DNA of 64,000 nucleotides from Cupriavidus respiraculi (GTDB lineage Bacteria; Pseudomonadota; Gammaproteobacteria; Burkholderiales; Burkholderiaceae): NCBI RefSeq assembly GCF_914271545.1, contig NZ_CAJZAH010000001.1, positions 868,001 to 932,000 of the forward strand, read 5' to 3'. Shown piece by piece: positions 60,295 to 64,000 of this stretch (position 1 is its first letter; each line of letters starts with the position of its first letter). The notes under the pieces were generated by a model. It saw only the letters and a program-made list of their open reading frames with translations, ran no database searches and was not told where the DNA came from. The position numbers and the translations under genes were made by a program.

Positions 60295-61815
60295 ATGCTT
60301 CCCATCGATCTGTTCTGGCGGGCCGCGCAGCGCTGGCCCGACAACGTGGCCATCGACGCGCCGCAGGCCAGCATCACGTACCGCGCGCTGGCCGCGCGCG
60401 TGGCGGCGCTGGCCACCGCCATGCAGGCCATCGATCCCGCCGCGCAGAGCCGCGTCGGCATCTGCGCCGGCAATTCGGCCGAGCACATCGTCGCCCTGCT
60501 GGCGGTGCTGGCCAGCGGCAAGATCTGGGTGCCGCTCAATCCCAAGAGCACGCAGCCCGAACTGCGGCGGATCGTCGATGCCACCGAGCCAAGCATTCTC
60601 GTGCTCGACGCCGAACTCGCGCCGCTGCTCGAAGGCGCGCCAGCGACCCGGCTGTTCACGTCGCCGGCGCCCGCCGGCGCCGACTCGCTGGAGAGCGCCA
60701 TCGGGCGCCACGCCGGCGCGCCGCCTCCCGTGCTGTCTCTCCATCGCGACGACACGCAGGCGATCAAGTTCACCGGCGGCACCACCGGCGCACCCAAGGG
60801 CGTGATGCAGCCCTACCGCGCGTGGGTGGCGAATATCGTCAACCAGATCCATGCATGGGGCTTCGACGAGCACGACCGCTACGTGGTGGCGGCGCCCATC
60901 ACGCATGGCACCTCCACGTATGTGCTGCCCATCCTCGCCCAGGGCGGCTGCCACGTGATCATGGCCGGCGGCGGTGCCGAGGCGGTGCGCCGCACGTTCC
61001 GCGAGCGCCGCGGCACCGTGTCGTTCATGCCCCCCACGCTGATCTACATGCTGATGGCGCTGCCCGGCGCCTCGCGCGACGACTATCCGGCCCTGCGTCG
61101 GCTGATCTACGGTGGCGCGCCGATGCCGACCGAGAAGATCCGCGAGGCGCGCGCCTTCTTCGGTCCCGTGGTGGGCACCACCTATGGCCAGACCGAGGCG
61201 CCCCAGCTGCTGACCGTACTGCGTCCCGACGATTACGAGCAGGACTGCAACCTCGCCTCGGTCGGGCGCACCACGTGGTTCAGCGAGGTCTCGATCATGG
61301 CGCCCGACGGCCGGCTGCTGCCGAGCGGCGAAGTCGGCGAGGTGGTCGCGCGCGGCGACCTGGTGATGACCGGCTACTGGCGCCGCCCCGACCTGACCGA
61401 CACCACCATCGTCGATGGCTGGCTCCATACCGGCGACCGCGGGCTGATCGACGAACGCGGCTACCTGTACCTGAAGGACAGGCTGCGCGATGTCGTGATC
61501 ACCGGCGGTTTCAACGTCTATCCCATCGACGTGGAGAACGCGCTGGGCCAGCATCCCGCCGTCCACGAGTGCGCGGTGTTCGGCATGCCCGACGACAAGT
61601 GGGGCGAGGCGGTGCACGCGGCCGTGCAGCTGCGCGAGGGCAGCAAGGCCACGGAGGCGGAACTGGTCGCCTTCGTGCGCGAGCGGCTGGGGCCGGTGCA
61701 GACGCCCAAGCGCATCCATTTCCACGACAGCCTGCCCCGCTCCACCGTGGGCAAGGTACTGAAAAATGCCGTGCGGGACCGGGCCATGGCCGGCAACGCC
61801 GCGGGCATTCACTGA
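60295..61815 (+). CDS. Acyl-CoA synthetase (AMP-forming)
   Basis: The 506-residue enzyme activates a carboxylate to its CoA ester. Signature motifs are Phe-Thr-Gly-Gly-Thr-Thr-Gly-Ala-Pro-Lys-Gly (P-loop), Thr-Thr-Tyr-Gly-Gln-Thr-Glu-Ala-Pro, His-Thr-Gly-Asp-Arg-Gly, Gly-Gly-Phe-Asn-Val-Tyr-Pro and the C-terminal Ser-Thr-Val-Gly-Lys-Val-Leu-Lys catalytic Lys. It lies 20 bp after the receptor gene with AAGGAG. The context (receptor, lyase, SDR) suggests a small hydroxy- or dicarboxylate as substrate. Confidence 0.9.
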   Translation: MLPIDLFWRAAQRWPDNVAIDAPQASITYRALAARVAALATAMQAIDPAAQSRVGICAGNSAEHIVALLAVLASGKIWVPLNPKSTQPELRRIVDATEPSILVLDAELAPLLEGAPATRLFTSPAPAGADSLESAIGRHAGAPPPVLSLHRDDTQAIKFTGGTTGAPKGVMQPYRAWVANIVNQIHAWGFDEHDRYVVAAPITHGTSTYVLPILAQGGCHVIMAGGGAEAVRRTFRERRGTVSFMPPTLIYMLMALPGASRDDYPALRRLIYGGAPMPTEKIREARAFFGPVVGTTYGQTEAPQLLTVLRPDDYEQDCNLASVGRTTWFSEVSIMAPDGRLLPSGEVGEVVARGDLVMTGYWRRPDLTDTTIVDGWLHTGDRGLIDERGYLYLKDRLRDVVITGGFNVYPIDVENALGQHPAVHECAVFGMPDDKWGEAVHAAVQLREGSKATEAELVAFVRERLGPVQTPKRIHFHDSLPRSTVGKVLKNAVRDRAMAGNAAGIH

Positions 61816-61825
61816 AGGAGACCGC

Positions 61826-62623
61826 ATGACCCAGACCGCCAACCCCTCCGGCAAGCCGGTCACCCGGCTGTGCACGCATACGCTGACCAGCCTGCACTAC
61901 CGGGATGCCAATCTGGTCGAGGACCTGATGGGCAAGGCCACCTTCACCGAGGTGATGCTGATGCAGATTCTCGGCCGCAAGCCGCGGCCCGTGGACATGC
62001 GCATCACGGACGTGGTGCTGATCGTGCTGATGGAACACGGCCTCACCCCAAGCGCCATTGCCACGCGGCTGATCTACATGAGCGCGCCGGAGAACCTGCA
62101 GGGCGCCGTCTCGGCCGGACTGCTGGCCGTGGGCAGTTCCTTCGTCGGCACCATGGAGAACTGCTCCCAGCTGCTCGATCGCGTGCTGGCGGCGGACGAT
62201 CCCGACGCCGAAGCCCAGGCCATCGCGCGCCACTACCGGGCGCAAAAGGCTGCGGTGCCCGGCTTCGGCCACCACCTGCACAAGCCCGTCGATCCCCGCG
62301 CATACAAGCTGCTGGAACTGGCCGGGGCGGAGCCCGAGCTGGGCGGCGAGCGCATCCGGGCGTTGAAGCGGCTCTCGGCCGCGGTCGACGAGGCAGCGGG
62401 GCGCCCGATCACCATCAACGCCACCGGCGCGGTGGCCGCGCTGCTGGGCGAGATCGGCGTGCCCACCGCCGTGATGCGAGGCTTCGCGGTGATCTCGCGC
62501 GCCGCCGGTCTGGTGGCGCATATCGTCGAGGAGCAGGCGAGCCCGTCGGGGCGCTTCATCTGGGACACGGTGGAGCACGCCATTCCCTACGTGGGCAATG
62601 CCCCCGCGGGGGACGCGCCGTGA
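61826..62623 (+). CDS. Citryl-CoA-lyase/citrate-synthase-like enzyme
   Basis: The 265-residue protein is a short citrate-synthase-fold enzyme. It has Pro-Gly-Phe-Gly-His-His-Leu-His-Lys-Pro-Val-Asp-Pro-Arg-Ala, matching the active-site Gly-Phe-Gly-His-Arg-Val-Tyr-Lys...Asp-Pro-Arg segment of citrate synthase, and a C-terminal Ala-His-Ile-Val-Glu-Glu-Gln. It is far shorter than citrate synthase (about 430), lacking much of the large domain, which suits a lyase that cleaves a citryl-CoA-like thioester made by the preceding synthetase. The true substrate is unknown. Confidence 0.75.
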   Translation: MTQTANPSGKPVTRLCTHTLTSLHYRDANLVEDLMGKATFTEVMLMQILGRKPRPVDMRITDVVLIVLMEHGLTPSAIATRLIYMSAPENLQGAVSAGLLAVGSSFVGTMENCSQLLDRVLAADDPDAEAQAIARHYRAQKAAVPGFGHHLHKPVDPRAYKLLELAGAEPELGGERIRALKRLSAAVDEAAGRPITINATGAVAALLGEIGVPTAVMRGFAVISRAAGLVAHIVEEQASPSGRFIWDTVEHAIPYVGNAPAGDAP

Positions 62624-63456
62624 GCGGGGCGATGCCGCCGGGCACGGGGTCGCCCCTGCCGCTGAGCCTGGCCGGGCGCACGGTCTTCGTGGCGGGTGCC
62701 GGCTCGGCGGGACCGGGCTGGAGCATCGGCCGCGCCGCGAGCGCGACGTACGCGCGCCTGGGCGCACGCGTCTGCGTGGTCGACCGCGACGAAGCCTCCG
62801 CGCGGGAGACCACCGCGCTGATTCGCGGCGAGGGCGGCACGGCCGAGACCTTCGTCGGCGATGTCGCGGTGGACGCCGACGTCGAACGGCTGTTCGCGCA
62901 GGCCCGCGCCTGCTTCGGACCCATCGACGTGCTGCATCACAACGTGGGCATCGGCAAGACCGGAGGGCCGCTGGACACCGCCGTGCAGGACTTCGACCAG
63001 GCCCACCAGGTCAACGTGCGCAGCCTGCTGCTGGCGTCGCAGCAGGTGCTGCCCGACATGGTGGACCGCGGACGCGGCGCGATCGTGACCATCTCGTCGG
63101 TCGCGGGGCTGCGCTACCTTGGCTATCCGCATCTGTCGTACTGCGTGACCAAGGCGGCGGTGATCCAGTTCACGCGCATGCTCGCCCAGCAATACGCGGC
63201 GCACGGCATTCGCGCCAACACGGTCGTGCCCGGCCTGATCGATACGCCGCGGATCGCGCATACGGTGGCGAAGATGTTCTCCGCCACCGATCTGGACGAG
63301 GCGCGCGCCGCGCGGGCCCGCCAGGTGCCGATGCAACGGATGGGCACGGCATGGGATGTGGCGAACGCCTGCGCCTTCCTGGCATCGGACGCGGCGGCCT
63401 ACGTGACCGGCACCGAGCTGGTGGTCGACGGCGGCCTGACCGGGAAGTTCGTCTAG
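62620..63456 (+). CDS. SDR-family oxidoreductase
   Basis: The 278-residue NAD(P)-dependent dehydrogenase has the classical SDR layout: a Gly-rich Ala-Gly-Ala-Gly-Ser-Ala-Gly-Pro-Gly-Trp-Ser-Ile-Gly cofactor loop, Asn-Val-Gly near 110 in place of the usual Asn-Ala-Gly, and the Ser...Tyr-x-x-x-Lys catalytic set with Ser-Tyr-Cys-Val-Thr-Lys. It starts with GTG overlapping the lyase stop (GTGA). It probably reduces or oxidises a product or precursor of the lyase. Confidence 0.87.
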   Translation: MSGAMPPGTGSPLPLSLAGRTVFVAGAGSAGPGWSIGRAASATYARLGARVCVVDRDEASARETTALIRGEGGTAETFVGDVAVDADVERLFAQARACFGPIDVLHHNVGIGKTGGPLDTAVQDFDQAHQVNVRSLLLASQQVLPDMVDRGRGAIVTISSVAGLRYLGYPHLSYCVTKAAVIQFTRMLAQQYAAHGIRANTVVPGLIDTPRIAHTVAKMFSATDLDEARAARARQVPMQRMGTAWDVANACAFLASDAAAYVTGTELVVDGGLTGKFV

Positions 63457-63506
63457 CACGGTAAGGAAGCGAAGCGCGATCTAAGGATTTCTAATATCGC
63501 TAGTCA

Positions 63507-63534
63507 TTGACTTCGTCCTAAAAGCGCCTACGCT
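63507..63534 (+). promoter_or_regulatory. Candidate sigma-70 promoter of the cytochrome gene
   Basis: TTGACT and TACGCT separated by 16 bp stand in an AT-richer patch of the 219-bp gap after the SDR gene, 142 bp before the cytochrome start. The -10 element is weak. Confidence 0.4.
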
Positions 63535-63675
63535 GGTGTGTACCTTGTCCGGCACAGGGCACGGTGCATGCGTGTGGGCGCTTCCCCATGGGCCTGCCCA
63601 CGGGCCCGCATCGGCACCAGCCCAGCATCAGCCATTGCCGGCCTGCACCCACTCGCATGGAGGCCTTGTAGCGGC

Positions 63676-64000
63676 ATGCACAAGTTCGGGTCAGCTTGCC
63701 TTTTCGCGATTCTGGCCGGCCTCGGGTCCGGCGCGGCGCGCGCCCAGTCCGAGGCGGTGCCGGCGTTCAAGCAGCTCGACTCGATGGAGGCGCGGGTGCA
63801 GGGCTGCGTGACGTGCCACGGCCAGAGCGGTCAGGGCACCAGCAACGGCTACTTTCCCCGCATCGCCGGCAAGCCAGCCGGCTACCTGTACAACCAGCTC
63901 GTGGCCTTTCGCGACGGCACCCGCAAGTACCCGCCGATGAACTATCTGGTGGCCTACTTGCCCGATCCGTACCTGCGCGAGATGGCCGAGTACTTCTCCA
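63676..64000 (+). CDS. Cytochrome c, class I (c4/c553-like), cut by window end
   Basis: The visible 108 residues start with a signal peptide (Ala-Arg-Ala-Gln near residue 24), followed by a haem site Cys-Val-Thr-Cys-His at about 45-49 and Tyr-Pro-Pro-Met-Asn-Tyr with a likely axial Met. The Phe-Pro-Arg-Ile-Ala-Gly segment is typical of periplasmic cytochromes of the c4/c553 group. The 3' end lies outside the window, so a second haem domain cannot be judged. Confidence 0.85.
   Translation, partial: MHKFGSACLFAILAGLGSGAARAQSEAVPAFKQLDSMEARVQGCVTCHGQSGQGTSNGYFPRIAGKPAGYLYNQLVAFRDGTRKYPPMNYLVAYLPDPYLREMAEYFS

Overview
The window is high-GC DNA with tightly packed, often ATGA-overlapping genes. 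It carries a Bug-type tripartite receptor, two tRNAs with strong hairpin terminators, and several ABC and sulfonate-use cassettes. Together these suggest a betaproteobacterium of the Burkholderiaceae, most likely Cupriavidus or a close relative. This placement is an inference from gene content and style; no marker gene is present to prove it.

Region 1 (29-22763, all minus strand) is an almost complete type III secretion system of the SPI-2 (Ssa-Esc) family. Transcription order from the right is: AraC regulator, needle SctF, needle chaperone, SctI, SctJ, SctK, SctL, SctW, SsaM-like, a small membrane protein, SctV, N, O, P, Q, R, S, T, U, and a lytic transglycosylase. A second block follows: SpiC/SsaB-like, SctC, SctD, SsaE-like, SseA-like, SseB/EspA-like, SscA-like, SctE (SseC) and SctB (SseD). 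The gene order inside each block matches Salmonella SPI-2, but the ssaB-sseD block lies after the ssaG-ssaU block instead of before it. A dyad element, TCAGGTGATGACCTGA or a one-base variant, lies before each block. No effector gene is recognised.

Region 2 (22764-27385) holds a 730-bp gene-free stretch with an orphan minus-strand terminator (possible small RNA), an OmpR/QseBC-like two-component system, tRNA-Arg(ACG), a probable outer-membrane protein and tRNA-Leu(CAG).

Region 3 (27498-37714, minus strand) is a pyrimidine salvage and catabolism operon: URC1 (GTP cyclohydrolase II-like), URC4 (DUF1688), uracil phosphoribosyltransferase, a RutR-like TetR regulator, a BMP-type nucleoside ABC transporter and a cytosine deaminase. 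A near-consensus RutR box sits at the URC1 promoter.

Region 4 (38011-40742) holds an SRPBCC protein, a DHA2 drug-efflux pump and a TetR regulator.

Region 5 (40776-58343) is an organosulfur acquisition island. It contains three SfnB/DszC-type flavin oxidoreductases, a dipeptide-type ABC transporter with an AhpD-like protein, SsuD with an SsuABC-type transporter, an MsuE-like FMN reductase and a DszA/NtaA-type monooxygenase. Six copies of one motif (GCGAAA-N3-TTCGTT) lie about 55-105 bp upstream of the transcription units and suggest a single sulfur-limitation regulon.

Region 6 (58370-64000) holds an IclR regulator divergent from a carboxylate operon (Bug receptor, acyl-CoA synthetase, citryl-CoA-lyase-like enzyme, SDR), then a cytochrome c cut by the window edge.
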